NCBI GenBank assembly: GCA_021801885.1 | Contig: JAKABL010000024.1 | Coordinates: forward strand, 1 to 10,151 | Reading direction: 5' to 3' | DNA: 10,151 nucleotides | Source: a bacterium | Lineage (GTDB): Bacteria > Patescibacteriota > Minisyncoccia > UBA6257 > 2-01-FULL-56-20 | Part shown: positions 1 to 7,196 of the stretch, in pieces | How the letters are laid out: each line of letters opens with the position of its first letter | Position numbering within the stretch: position 1 is the first letter of the stretch | The notes under the pieces: model-generated | Told to the model about the DNA's origin: nothing | Database searches by the model: none | Seen by the model: the letters and a program-made list of their open reading frames with translations, nothing else | Translations under genes and position numbers: made by a program

Positions 1-1122
1 GAGCGCCTCGTTCACGACGGCCTCGGTCGCAGTACGTGCTTCGGGATTTCCAAGCTTTGCCTTCGTCTGCCCTTCGAACTGCGGATCGCGGAGCTTCACC
101 GAAAGCACGAGCACGAGGCCCTCGCGGACGTCGTCGCTCGTGAGATTCTCATCCTTCTCCTTGAGCCATCCCTCCGCGCGGGCGTAATTATTAAGCGAAC
201 GCGTGAGCGCGGAACGGAATCCGGTGAGATGCATGCCTCCTTCCGGGGTGTAGATATTGTTCGCGAAGCTCATTTCCTGCACGCGCGTATCGTCCACATA
301 GAGGAACGCGCATTCGACGTCCATGTGCTCGAGCTCCTTCTCCACATAAAAGATATCGTCGTTCAGGCGGTTCCTTCCCTCCGCGAGATATTTCACGAAT
401 GAAAGCACACCTCCTTCGAAATAGAATCCGTAAAAAAACGGGGCGCCTTCCTTGCGGCGGTCGTAGAAATTGATGTGGATGCCCTTCGTGAGATAGGCCT
501 GCTGGCGGAGCCGCTCCATGATCGTCCGATCGTTGAACTCGAGTTCCGAAAAGATCTGCGGGTCGGGGATGAACGATACCTTGGTGCCATGGCGCTTCGA
601 CGCTCCCGTCTTCTTCACCTTGGACACCGGAATGCCGCGCTTGTATTCCTGCTCGAAGACGCCGCCGTCACGCTCGACTTCCACCTTGGTCCATTCGGAA
701 AGCGCGTTCACGACGGATGCGCCGACGCCGTGGAGACCGCCGGACACTTTGTATCCCGCGCCACCGAATTTGCCGCCGGCGTGGAGCGTCGTCATGATCG
801 TTTCGAGCGCGGACTTCTTGGTCTGCGGATGGACGTCGACCGGCATGCCGCGGCCGTCATCCGTCACCGATACGACGTTGCCGGGGAGGAGCTCCAGGGT
901 GATGTAGCGTGCGTACCCGGCCATCGCCTCGTCGATCGCATTGTCCACGATCTCCCAGATGAGATGGTGAAGCCCGGTGGTACCGGTCGAACCGATGTAC
1001 ATGCCCGGCCGCTTGCGGACCGGCTCAAGCCCTTCGAGGACGAAAATGTCCTTGGCGCTATAGGTCGCACTGCCTTTATTGTCGTCCTTGGGAGGCGCTT
1101 TTTTCTTGTCTTTTTCAGCCAT
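1..1122 (-). CDS. gyrB: DNA gyrase subunit B, N-terminal part (3' end outside window)
   Basis: ATPase subunit of DNA gyrase, which with GyrA introduces negative supercoils in the cytoplasm. The 374 codons present cover the GHKL ATPase domain (about residues 20-235) and the transducer domain (about 240-374). Visible motifs are VRKRPGMYIG (35-44), the catalytic Glu and ATP/Mg-binding Asn in WEIVDNAIDEA (E57, N61), DDGRGMP (88-94), LHAGGKF (113-119), the glycine lid YKVSGGLHGVG (124-134), ANNIYTPEGGMH (about 285-298) and FEGQTKAKLGN with the ATP-contacting QTK lysine at 354. The ATG at 1120-1122 opens a Lys/Asp-rich 19-residue leader before the conserved start of the fold. No Shine-Dalgarno lies in front of it. 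Family proteins run to about 640-800 residues, so the TOPRIM half lies to the left of the window. ParE is the alternative, but the glycine-lid sequence and overall fit favour GyrB. Confidence 0.96.
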   Translation of the reverse strand, partial: MAEKDKKKAPPKDDNKGSATYSAKDIFVLEGLEPVRKRPGMYIGSTGTTGLHHLIWEIVDNAIDEAMAGYARYITLELLPGNVVSVTDDGRGMPVDVHPQTKKSALETIMTTLHAGGKFGGAGYKVSGGLHGVGASVVNALSEWTKVEVERDGGVFEQEYKRGIPVSKVKKTGASKRHGTKVSFIPDPQIFSELEFNDRTIMERLRQQAYLTKGIHINFYDRRKEGAPFFYGFYFEGGVLSFVKYLAEGRNRLNDDIFYVEKELEHMDVECAFLYVDDTRVQEMSFANNIYTPEGGMHLTGFRSALTRSLNNYARAEGWLKEKDENLTSDDVREGLVLVLSVKLRDPQFEGQTKAKLGNPEARTATEAVVNEAL

Positions 1123-1156
1123 AGGTGCAGATCGTTCGTTTACCGCCAATAGGTGG

Positions 1157-1165
1157 ATTTTACCA
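1157..1165 (-). promoter_or_regulatory. Extended -10 promoter for gyrB
   Basis: Read on the minus strand the site is TGG-TAAAAT, an extended -10 (TGnTAAAAT, one mismatch to TATAAT). No good -35 is seen 16-18 bp upstream, as is usual for extended -10 promoters. Transcription would begin near 1150 and give a leader of about 28 nt. Assignment is by motif only. Confidence 0.45.
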
Positions 1166-1225
1166 TAATTTCATCAAAAAAACCATCGGAAAAACGACAT
1201 ACGCTGCGACCCGATCATCGATTTC

Positions 1226-1234
1226 TGCTACAAT
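1226..1234 (+). promoter_or_regulatory. Extended -10 promoter for the pepF / flavin operon
   Basis: TGC-TACAAT is an extended -10 element (TGnTACAAT) 48 bp upstream of the pepF start, with no convincing -35. Expected transcription start is near 1241. The leader that follows is AT-rich, repeats the motif ATTCA three times and contains no Shine-Dalgarno. It sits back to back with the gyrB promoter in a 160-bp divergent spacer. Confidence 0.45.
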
Positions 1235-1282
1235 AGGAAAAACGTTCGACCTATCAATTCACTTTAATTCATTTCATTCACC

Positions 1283-3136
1283 ATGCCCGATACCACCCTC
1301 GGTACCGATGACGCGCGCTGGGACCTCAGCGCGTTCTATACCGGCATCGACGACCCGCAGATCGATGCGGACCTCGCCGCATTCACCGACCGCGCAAAGG
1401 CATTTCAGGCGCGGCACAAGGGAATGCTCGCGGAAACGCTCGGCGACGCCATCGCCGATCAGACGGAACTTACGATGCTCGGCGAAAAGATCATGGGATA
1501 TCTTTTCCTCATGCAAAGCCTCGATGTCACGAACCGCATCGTGAACGCCAAGGTCGCCCTCGCTCAGGAAGCGATGAGCCACGCCGAGGGTGAATACCTT
1601 ACCTTCTTCGCGCTCGAGCTCGTGGCGCTCGATGACGCCACACTCGCGGCGTGGTACGAAAAAGATGCGGAGGTCGCGCGGCACCGTCCGTGGATCGATC
1701 ACGCACGGATCTTCAAGCCCCATCTCCTCAGTGAACCGGTGGAGGCCGCGCTCACCATCCGCTCGCCGTTCGGCCCCGGCTCCTGGAGCGAATTCTTCAA
1801 TGAATACGAGGCGGATCTGCGTTTCGCCCACCGCGGCGCGACCAAGACGCTCACGGAGATGCTCGACATTCTCACGAATGGAAACGATATCACGGAACGC
1901 GCGGAGGCGCTCGCGACGATCAATAGCGGACTGGGCGGAACCTTCGGAAAGTATGCGGCGCACACGCTCTATATGATCGTGGGCGAGGGCGCGGTGGAAC
2001 GCCGCGCGCGCGGCTACCGCCATCCCATGGACGCGAGAAACAAGGACAATATGATCCCCGATGCGGTGGTGGATGCGCTCCATCATACCGTGCGGGACGT
2101 CGCCGGACCCCTCGCGCGCCGCTACTACCGTCTGAAGGCGCGCCTCATGGGCATGGAGACGCTCGCATGGAGCGACCGCAACGCGCCGCTTCCCGCCGCG
2201 GCAGCCGCGCTCATCCCCTTCCCCGAGGCGCTTGCCACGGTCATCGAAGCCTATGCGTCGTTCAGTCCGACCCTCGCGTCGATCATTAAAGACCTTGCCG
2301 CACACAAGCGCATCGATGCGCCGGCAACGCAAGGCAAGCAGAGCGGGGCGTTCAATTCGTCGCTCATCCTTCCCGGACGCACCATCCAATCCTTCACGCT
2401 CCTCAATTATCTCGGATCGCACCGCGACGTGATGACGCTTGCCCATGAGCTCGGCCATGCCGTCCATGGCGTGCTTGCCGGCGAGGCGCAGGGACCCCTC
2501 ATGGCGAACCCTCCGCTCGCATTCTGCGAAACCGCATCGGTGTTCGGCGAAATGACCGCGTTCACATTCCTTCGCGCCCAGCTTGCGGCGCAGGGCGATA
2601 CCACGGCGCTCCTCACGCTCATCATGCGGAAGATCGAGGAGATGATGAACACCGCGGTGCGGCAGATCGGCTTTTCGAATTTCGAGCGGAGGCTCCACGG
2701 CATGGATGCCGCCTACGCGTCCTGGCAGGATCCGGTCAAGCGCGCGCCCGAAGATCTCGATGCGATCTGGCTCACGACCCTCAAGGAGCTCTACGGCGAG
2801 GAGGGTGACGTGTTCACCTATGCCAATGCGGAGCATCAGTGGGCCTACGTCTCCCATTTCCATAGACCGTTCTATGTATATGGCTACGCATTCGGGGAAT
2901 TGCTCACGCAGAGCCTCTATGCAAGACGCAAAGACCTCGGCGACCGCTTCGAGCCTCTTTATCTCGACCTTCTCCGCGCCGGCGGCACGAAAGATGCCGT
3001 GCAGCTCATCGCGCCTTTCGGGCTCGATCCGACGAAGGAAACGTTCTGGAGTGACGGGATCCACGTAAGCCTCGAGGCACTCATCGAGGAAGCCGAACGG
3101 CTCGTCGATGCAACAAATCCCGCACCTCGTTCGTAA
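1283..3136 (+). CDS. pepF: M3 family oligoendopeptidase (PepF-like)
   Basis: Cytoplasmic zinc metallopeptidase that cleaves short peptides; 617 residues, the usual length for the PepF/M3B group. The zinc site is the HELGH motif at residues 388-392 (ligands H388 and H392, general base E389) with the third ligand E416 in FCETAS, 24 residues on. The sequence HRPFYVYGYAFG starting at H527 supplies the His and Tyr residues that stabilise the transition state in this family, and is followed by the conserved SLYARRKDLG. The N-terminal part (about 1-200) is the helical lobe typical of PepF. No signal peptide is present. The start at 1283 lies about 42 nt from a predicted transcription start, without a Shine-Dalgarno. 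The FMN-binding gene begins 16 bp after its stop, so it may head that operon. A peptidase there is unexpected and could simply be a housekeeping peptide recycler sharing a transcript. Confidence 0.93.
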   Translation: MPDTTLGTDDARWDLSAFYTGIDDPQIDADLAAFTDRAKAFQARHKGMLAETLGDAIADQTELTMLGEKIMGYLFLMQSLDVTNRIVNAKVALAQEAMSHAEGEYLTFFALELVALDDATLAAWYEKDAEVARHRPWIDHARIFKPHLLSEPVEAALTIRSPFGPGSWSEFFNEYEADLRFAHRGATKTLTEMLDILTNGNDITERAEALATINSGLGGTFGKYAAHTLYMIVGEGAVERRARGYRHPMDARNKDNMIPDAVVDALHHTVRDVAGPLARRYYRLKARLMGMETLAWSDRNAPLPAAAAALIPFPEALATVIEAYASFSPTLASIIKDLAAHKRIDAPATQGKQSGAFNSSLILPGRTIQSFTLLNYLGSHRDVMTLAHELGHAVHGVLAGEAQGPLMANPPLAFCETASVFGEMTAFTFLRAQLAAQGDTTALLTLIMRKIEEMMNTAVRQIGFSNFERRLHGMDAAYASWQDPVKRAPEDLDAIWLTTLKELYGEEGDVFTYANAEHQWAYVSHFHRPFYVYGYAFGELLTQSLYARRKDLGDRFEPLYLDLLRAGGTKDAVQLIAPFGLDPTKETFWSDGIHVSLEALIEEAERLVDATNPAPRS

Positions 3137-3152
3137 CACACATATCACTCCC

Positions 3153-3581
3153 ATGGGATCATCCACCACCAAGTACTTCCTCGGCGGGGGCGTCGTGGCG
3201 CTCGTCGCAGCCTATGCGCTATGGAGCGGGAACCATCCGACCCCCATTCCTCCTCTCGCAACGGTGGTTGCGGCATCGTCGACGCCCGCGAGCGCGGGAT
3301 CCTATAAAGACGGTACCTATATCGGTCAGACCGCCGACGCGTTCTACGGCACCGTCCAGGTCGCCGCAACCATCCAGAACGGCGCGCTCACAAGCATCCA
3401 GTTCCCGAAATATCCGAGCGATCCCGGTCATACGATCATGATGAGCCGGTATGCGCTTCCGCGGCTCGCGCGAGAGGCCATTGTCGCGCAAAACGCGAAC
3501 GTCCAGGTCGTATCGGGAGCCACACAGACGAGCCAAGCATTCATGCAGTCGCTCGCATCGGCGCTCACGGAGGCGCACTGA
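3153..3581 (+). CDS. Membrane-anchored FMN-binding (flavinylated) protein
   Basis: A 142-residue carrier of covalently bound FMN. Residues 8-25 form one hydrophobic membrane segment, residues 26-50 a Pro/Ala/Ser/Thr-rich tether, and about 51-140 an FMN-binding domain of the RnfG/NqrC type (YKDGTYIGQ, then YGTVQVAATIQNGALTSIQ). The flavin site is S121-G122-A123-T124 in VVSGATQTS, matching the (S/T)GA(T/S) motif whose last Thr is modified by ApbE. Weak positive charge before the helix (K7) suggests an outside-facing C-terminus. The ATG at 3153 is preferred over one at 3108, which would add 15 polar residues in front of the helix and overlap pepF. No Shine-Dalgarno is visible. The apbE gene starts 4 bp downstream. 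RnfG and NqrC are larger, so this is a minimal relative and not a true subunit of either complex. Confidence 0.9.
   Translation: MGSSTTKYFLGGGVVALVAAYALWSGNHPTPIPPLATVVAASSTPASAGSYKDGTYIGQTADAFYGTVQVAATIQNGALTSIQFPKYPSDPGHTIMMSRYALPRLAREAIVAQNANVQVVSGATQTSQAFMQSLASALTEAH
3569..3573 (+). promoter_or_regulatory. Shine-Dalgarno for apbE
   Basis: GGAGG lies inside the last codons of the FMN-binding gene, 12 bp before the apbE ATG at 3586. The spacing is slightly long. It supports choosing 3586 over the upstream in-frame ATG. Confidence 0.5.
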
Positions 3582-3585
3582 TCAT

Positions 3586-4371
3586 ATGAAGGAGACGCGA
3601 CTCATCATGGGCATGCCCGTCACGGTCGAGATCGTCGGCGGCGGCGCGCGGGGGAAGAAACGCGACGAGGAGGATGCGGCGCTCGCCGCCGGGCTTGAAA
3701 AAGCGTTCGCCTATTTCACCCATGTCGACGAGAAGTTCAGCACCTATAAAGATACGAGTGAAATAACCGCCATCAACAAAGGAACGCTTTCCCGGCGAGA
3801 AGACTGGAGTCCCGAGATGGACCTCATCTTCACCCTTTCCGAAGAAACGAAACGTATGACCGGGGGATTCTTCGATATTCAACGTCCCGACGGAACCTAT
3901 GATCCCTCCGGTCTCGTCAAAGGATGGGCCATCTGGAACGCGGCCCAGCTCCTCATTAAAGAAGGGTTCGAGAATTTCTACGTGGATGCGGGAGGCGATG
4001 TCCAGGTCCGCGGCGTGAACGAGGAAGGCGACGCCTGGCACATCGGCGTACGGAACCCCTGGAACCATGCGGAGCACGTGCAGACCGTCATCGCCGCGCA
4101 TAACGAAGGCGTCGCGACATCGGGCACCTATATCCGCGGGACCCATATTTACGATCCGCACACCGGCGCACCGGCGGACGACGTCGTATCCCTCACCGTC
4201 ATCGGCCCCACCATCTACGAAGCCGACCGTTTTGCGACCGCCGCCTTCGCGATGGGGCGCGACGGCCTCGCCTTCATCGCATCACTCCCGGGCTTCGAGG
4301 GATATATGATCGATAAGGATAAAACGGCGACCAAGACGAGCGGATGGGACGCCTATACGGACAAGGAATAA
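3586..4371 (+). CDS. apbE: FAD:protein FMN transferase, ApbE family
   Basis: Transfers FMN from FAD to a Thr/Ser of target proteins, with Mg2+. The 261 residues carry the family motifs in order: MGMPVTVEI near the N-terminus (8-16), GGFFDI (93-98), DPSGLVKGWA (106-115), DAGGD (134-138), ATSGTY (177-182), HIYDPHTG (187-194), and EADRFATAAFAMG (212-224), whose D214 and T218 match the metal ligands. The start at 3586 follows a GGAGG at 3569-3573 and places the conserved beta strand at the N-terminus. An in-frame ATG at 3451 gives only a basic sequence lying over the preceding gene. There is no signal peptide, lipobox or membrane helix, unlike many ApbE proteins that work outside the membrane. 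Its evident substrate is the SGAT protein encoded just upstream. Being at the short end of the family is explained by the missing export signal. Confidence 0.95.
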   Translation: MKETRLIMGMPVTVEIVGGGARGKKRDEEDAALAAGLEKAFAYFTHVDEKFSTYKDTSEITAINKGTLSRREDWSPEMDLIFTLSEETKRMTGGFFDIQRPDGTYDPSGLVKGWAIWNAAQLLIKEGFENFYVDAGGDVQVRGVNEEGDAWHIGVRNPWNHAEHVQTVIAAHNEGVATSGTYIRGTHIYDPHTGAPADDVVSLTVIGPTIYEADRFATAAFAMGRDGLAFIASLPGFEGYMIDKDKTATKTSGWDAYTDKE

Positions 4372-4385
4372 TTATTCATCTTCAT

Positions 4386-5972
4386 ATGAACGCCATTGAT
4401 GCTTTTTTGAACAGGATCACGATGTATCGCCTCGTGATGTACTATCTCGGGATCCTCGTGGGGATCGCTGTGCTGTTCGGCGCGATCGGATGGCTCCCCT
4501 ACAATCCGTTCGACCTCGTCTTCCAGACCATATTTCTACTCATCGCATGCACGGTCGGAAATGGGATCCTCGCGTGGTTCTTCCACGCCCATCCGAACAG
4601 CGAATCGGCGTATATCACCGCGCTCATTCTCACGCTCATCGTGACCCCGCAGCCGATCCAGACCGCGAACTACGTCATCTTCCTCGTCGTGCTCGCCGCA
4701 GCATCGATGGGCGTGAAATATATCATCGCCCTCAACAAAAAGCATATCTTCAATCCTGCGGCGTTCGCGGTGGCGGCGAGCGCGCTCCTCTCGGGACCGG
4801 CCGCGAGCTGGTGGGTCGGCGGCAACCTCCCGCTCATGGCGTTCGTCATCGCCGGCGGATTTCTCGTGGTACGCAAGATCCAACGTGCCGACCTCGCGCT
4901 CACGTTCCTCGGCGTCGCCCTCCTTTCCGACATCCTCACCCATCTTTCGGAGAATCCTCTCGTGACCATCGAACAGGCGATGCTCCATACGCCGCTCTTC
5001 TTCTTCGCATCGATCATGATCACGGAACCGCTCACCACGCCGCCCACGCGCCCGTGGCGCATGGAATATGCGGCGATCGTCGGCATGCTCTTTTCTCCCG
5101 CCGTCCATCTCGGCGCGTATTATTCGACTCCCGAACTCGCGCTCCTTGCGGGAAACCTCTTCTCCTTCGCGGTAAGTCCCAAAGGCACCCACCTCCTCCG
5201 CCTCGTGAAAAAAGAGGAGGTCGGGACCGATATCTATGATTTCACCTTTGCGACCGGCGATGCGGGACGCCTGCGGTTCGCCCCGGGACAGTATCTCGAA
5301 TGGACCCTCGCGCACGAAAAGGCGGACGGCCGCGGCAATCGACGCTACTTCACGATCGCCTCGTCGCCCACCGAATCGGATGTCCACCTCGGCGTACGCT
5401 TCTATGACCCCTCAAGTTCGTTCAAGCGCCGCCTGCGCGATATGCGTCCCGGCGATACGATCATGGCGGGCCACCTCGCGGGCGAGTTCACCCTCCCCCC
5501 TAATCCATATGAAAAGCTCGTATTTATCGCTGGCGGCATCGGCATCACGCCGTTCCGCAGCATGGTGAAGTATATGAGCGACACCGCGCGCGCGAAGACC
5601 GCGCCGAAGCGCGATGCGGTGCTCCTCTATTCGAACGGCGCGCCCGATGCGATCGCCTATGCGCGCACCTTCGACGAAGCGGCGGAAACGATCGGCATGC
5701 GAACGATCTATGCGATCACCGGCAAGAACGCCGGCGCCGCCATCGATGCCGCGCTCGCGGACCCCGGGGCGCACGGCATGCCTGCCTATGGCATTTTCTA
5801 TGAAGGAAGGATCACCGCGGACCTCATCCGCGAGGAAATCCCGGATTGGCGCACGCGCACGTTCTATGTTTCCGGCACCCGCGCCATGACGACCGGCATG
5901 GAAGCGCTCCTCAAGGACATGGGTGTGCCGAAGGCGCGGATCAAAGTGGATTTCTTCCCGGGATTCGCATAA
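4386..5972 (+). CDS. NqrB/RnfD-like membrane domain fused to FNR-like flavoreductase
   Basis: A 528-residue two-part protein predicted to move electrons from NAD(P)H into or across the membrane. Residues 14-264 contain about nine or ten hydrophobic helices with NqrB/RnfD-type signatures: SAYITALILTLIVTP (74-88), KHIFNPAAF (119-127) and ITEPLTTPPTR (212-222). Residues about 268-528 form a ferredoxin-NADP reductase fold, with the FAD motif RRYFTIASS (319-327), the nucleotide-binding AGGIGITPFRSM starting at A382, and a C-terminal FYVSGTRAM. There is no 2Fe-2S domain such as NqrF carries. The S/T-G-A-T motif that bears covalent FMN in NqrB and RnfD is absent from the whole protein. The ATG at 4386, 14 bp after apbE, is preferred to 4344 because it puts the first helix near the N-terminus and avoids overlap with apbE. 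The role is inferred from domain content and from the adjoining apbE and FMN-carrier genes. Confidence 0.88.
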   Translation: MNAIDAFLNRITMYRLVMYYLGILVGIAVLFGAIGWLPYNPFDLVFQTIFLLIACTVGNGILAWFFHAHPNSESAYITALILTLIVTPQPIQTANYVIFLVVLAAASMGVKYIIALNKKHIFNPAAFAVAASALLSGPAASWWVGGNLPLMAFVIAGGFLVVRKIQRADLALTFLGVALLSDILTHLSENPLVTIEQAMLHTPLFFFASIMITEPLTTPPTRPWRMEYAAIVGMLFSPAVHLGAYYSTPELALLAGNLFSFAVSPKGTHLLRLVKKEEVGTDIYDFTFATGDAGRLRFAPGQYLEWTLAHEKADGRGNRRYFTIASSPTESDVHLGVRFYDPSSSFKRRLRDMRPGDTIMAGHLAGEFTLPPNPYEKLVFIAGGIGITPFRSMVKYMSDTARAKTAPKRDAVLLYSNGAPDAIAYARTFDEAAETIGMRTIYAITGKNAGAAIDAALADPGAHGMPAYGIFYEGRITADLIREEIPDWRTRTFYVSGTRAMTTGMEALLKDMGVPKARIKVDFFPGFA

Positions 5973-5981
5973 ACTGACGTC

Positions 5982-7196
5982 ATGTCCGCGAAGTCCCGCT
6001 GCCCCGATTGCGGGGAATATCCCGTCAATCATCTCGAGCAAAAGATCCTCGCCATTCTCGATACCTGCACCGGCGCCATGTTCGGCCCGGTGGATCCCCT
6101 CGCGCTGCGCCTCGCGCCGCTCTTCGCATGGATCTCGTTCGACCGCATCGCGCTCCCCTTCTACCGCCTCCTCGCGGCGCTCCATATCGGCGCGCTCCGC
6201 ACAGATGCCGATCCCCGCAACGCACCGCGGACCCACCTCTTATGGGAGGCGGCCCGCCGCAGAGGGATCGCCATGTGGCAGTTCCAGCCGCTCGACGATC
6301 CACGAGGGGTAAGTTTCTTCGTCGCAAAAAAAGGCGCCGCATGGCGCTCCTTCGAAGGCCTCCCGCGCCCGCGCACCATGGGCTCTTCGCCTTCCATCAC
6401 CTGGATGGACAACAAAGCGGCGCTCAAAAAGCATCTCGTTCCCGCGGGGATCCCCATGGCGCGCGGGCGGGCATGCGTTACGCTCCGCGGCGCGCTCCGC
6501 ACCATGCATGAGGTGGGGACGCCCGTCATCACGAAGCCCAACCTTGGATCGCGCGCGCGGCATTCGACGGTGCACATTACGACCGACGAAGAGCTCCGCC
6601 GCGGATTCGCGAGCGCGAAAGAACTTTCCCCGTGGGTCATCGTGGAACAGGAGCTTCAGGGATTCGTCTTCCGGGTCCTTCTCGTGAACGGTGAGCCGGT
6701 GAGCGTCGTGCGCCGCGAACCGCCGTTCGTGATGGGCGACGGCGTCCATACGATCCGCGAATTGATCGCGGAAGAGAACAAGAATCCCAAGCGAAACGGC
6801 GAACTCTTCCATGCGATCCCGGTGAACGAGGACGTGATGCACGAACTTTCCCGGCAGGGACTGACGCTCGATGCCGTACCGGCGCAGGGAACGATGCAGA
6901 TCGTGAATCCCCATGTCTCGCGCTTCTATGGCGGTTCCACCACGACGGTGACGGATACGGTGCACCCCGATACTATGGCGCTCTTTCGGAAAATCGCGAG
7001 CGTGCTCGGCGATCCGCTCGTCGGCGTGGACTTCATCATTCGCGATATGACGCGGTCATGGAAGGAGCAAACGCTCTGCGGGGTCATTGAATGCAATAGC
7101 CTCCCCAACACGGACCTCCATCACAAGGTCCTCTACGGCCCGCCGTTCGATGCGTCGGGACTACTGCTCGATCTTGCGTTTCCCCCCGCGCACTGA
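5982..7196 (+). CDS. ATP-grasp ligase related to the cyanophycin synthetase ATP-grasp domain
   Basis: A 404-residue protein of the ATP-grasp carboxylate-amine ligase fold. Such enzymes form an acyl-phosphate and join it to an amine. Visible blocks are DNKAALKKHLVPAGIP (143-158), TKPNLGSRARHS (184-195), the hinge VEQELQGFVFRVLLV (221-235), RREPPFVMGDGVHTIRELI ending at 262, which closely recalls cyanophycin synthetase and GshAB-type proteins, and the metal-binding IECNSLPNTDLHH (369-381, E370 and N372). The Mur-ligase half of cyanophycin synthetase is missing. The first 110 residues are not recognised; they start with C7-P-D-C10, with H17 and C29 nearby, possibly a small metal site. It starts 9 bp after the flavoreductase fusion, so it is probably co-transcribed. 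No Shine-Dalgarno is seen. The substrate is unknown; the last 36 bp overlap the convergent gene. Confidence 0.86.
   Translation: MSAKSRCPDCGEYPVNHLEQKILAILDTCTGAMFGPVDPLALRLAPLFAWISFDRIALPFYRLLAALHIGALRTDADPRNAPRTHLLWEAARRRGIAMWQFQPLDDPRGVSFFVAKKGAAWRSFEGLPRPRTMGSSPSITWMDNKAALKKHLVPAGIPMARGRACVTLRGALRTMHEVGTPVITKPNLGSRARHSTVHITTDEELRRGFASAKELSPWVIVEQELQGFVFRVLLVNGEPVSVVRREPPFVMGDGVHTIRELIAEENKNPKRNGELFHAIPVNEDVMHELSRQGLTLDAVPAQGTMQIVNPHVSRFYGGSTTTVTDTVHPDTMALFRKIASVLGDPLVGVDFIIRDMTRSWKEQTLCGVIECNSLPNTDLHHKVLYGPPFDASGLLLDLAFPPAH

Noticed and set aside
1274..3172. 632-codon open frame on the minus strand, opposite pepF
   Set aside because: It is an antisense shadow of the oligoendopeptidase gene, caused by GC-rich third codon positions. 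The translation is Arg/Glu/His-rich without known motifs, while the plus strand has HELGH and the rest of the M3 signature.
3451..3585. N-terminal extension of ApbE from the ATG at 3451
   Set aside because: The added 45 residues are Arg/Ser-rich shadow of the FMN-binding gene; the conserved family start and a GGAGG support 3586.
4536..5387. Long minus-strand frame opposite the NqrB/RnfD-FNR fusion
   Set aside because: Charge-rich low-complexity translation with no helices or motifs; the plus-strand frame is a clear two-domain protein. The frames at 5412-6236 and 6240-6965 (minus) and 4490-5239 (plus) are rejected for the same reason.
3153..5972. A complete Rnf or Na+-NQR complex
   Set aside because: Only an RnfG/NqrC-like domain, ApbE and a fused NqrB/RnfD-FNR protein are present; RnfA, B, C, E or NqrA, D, E and any Fe-S subunit are absent from the window.
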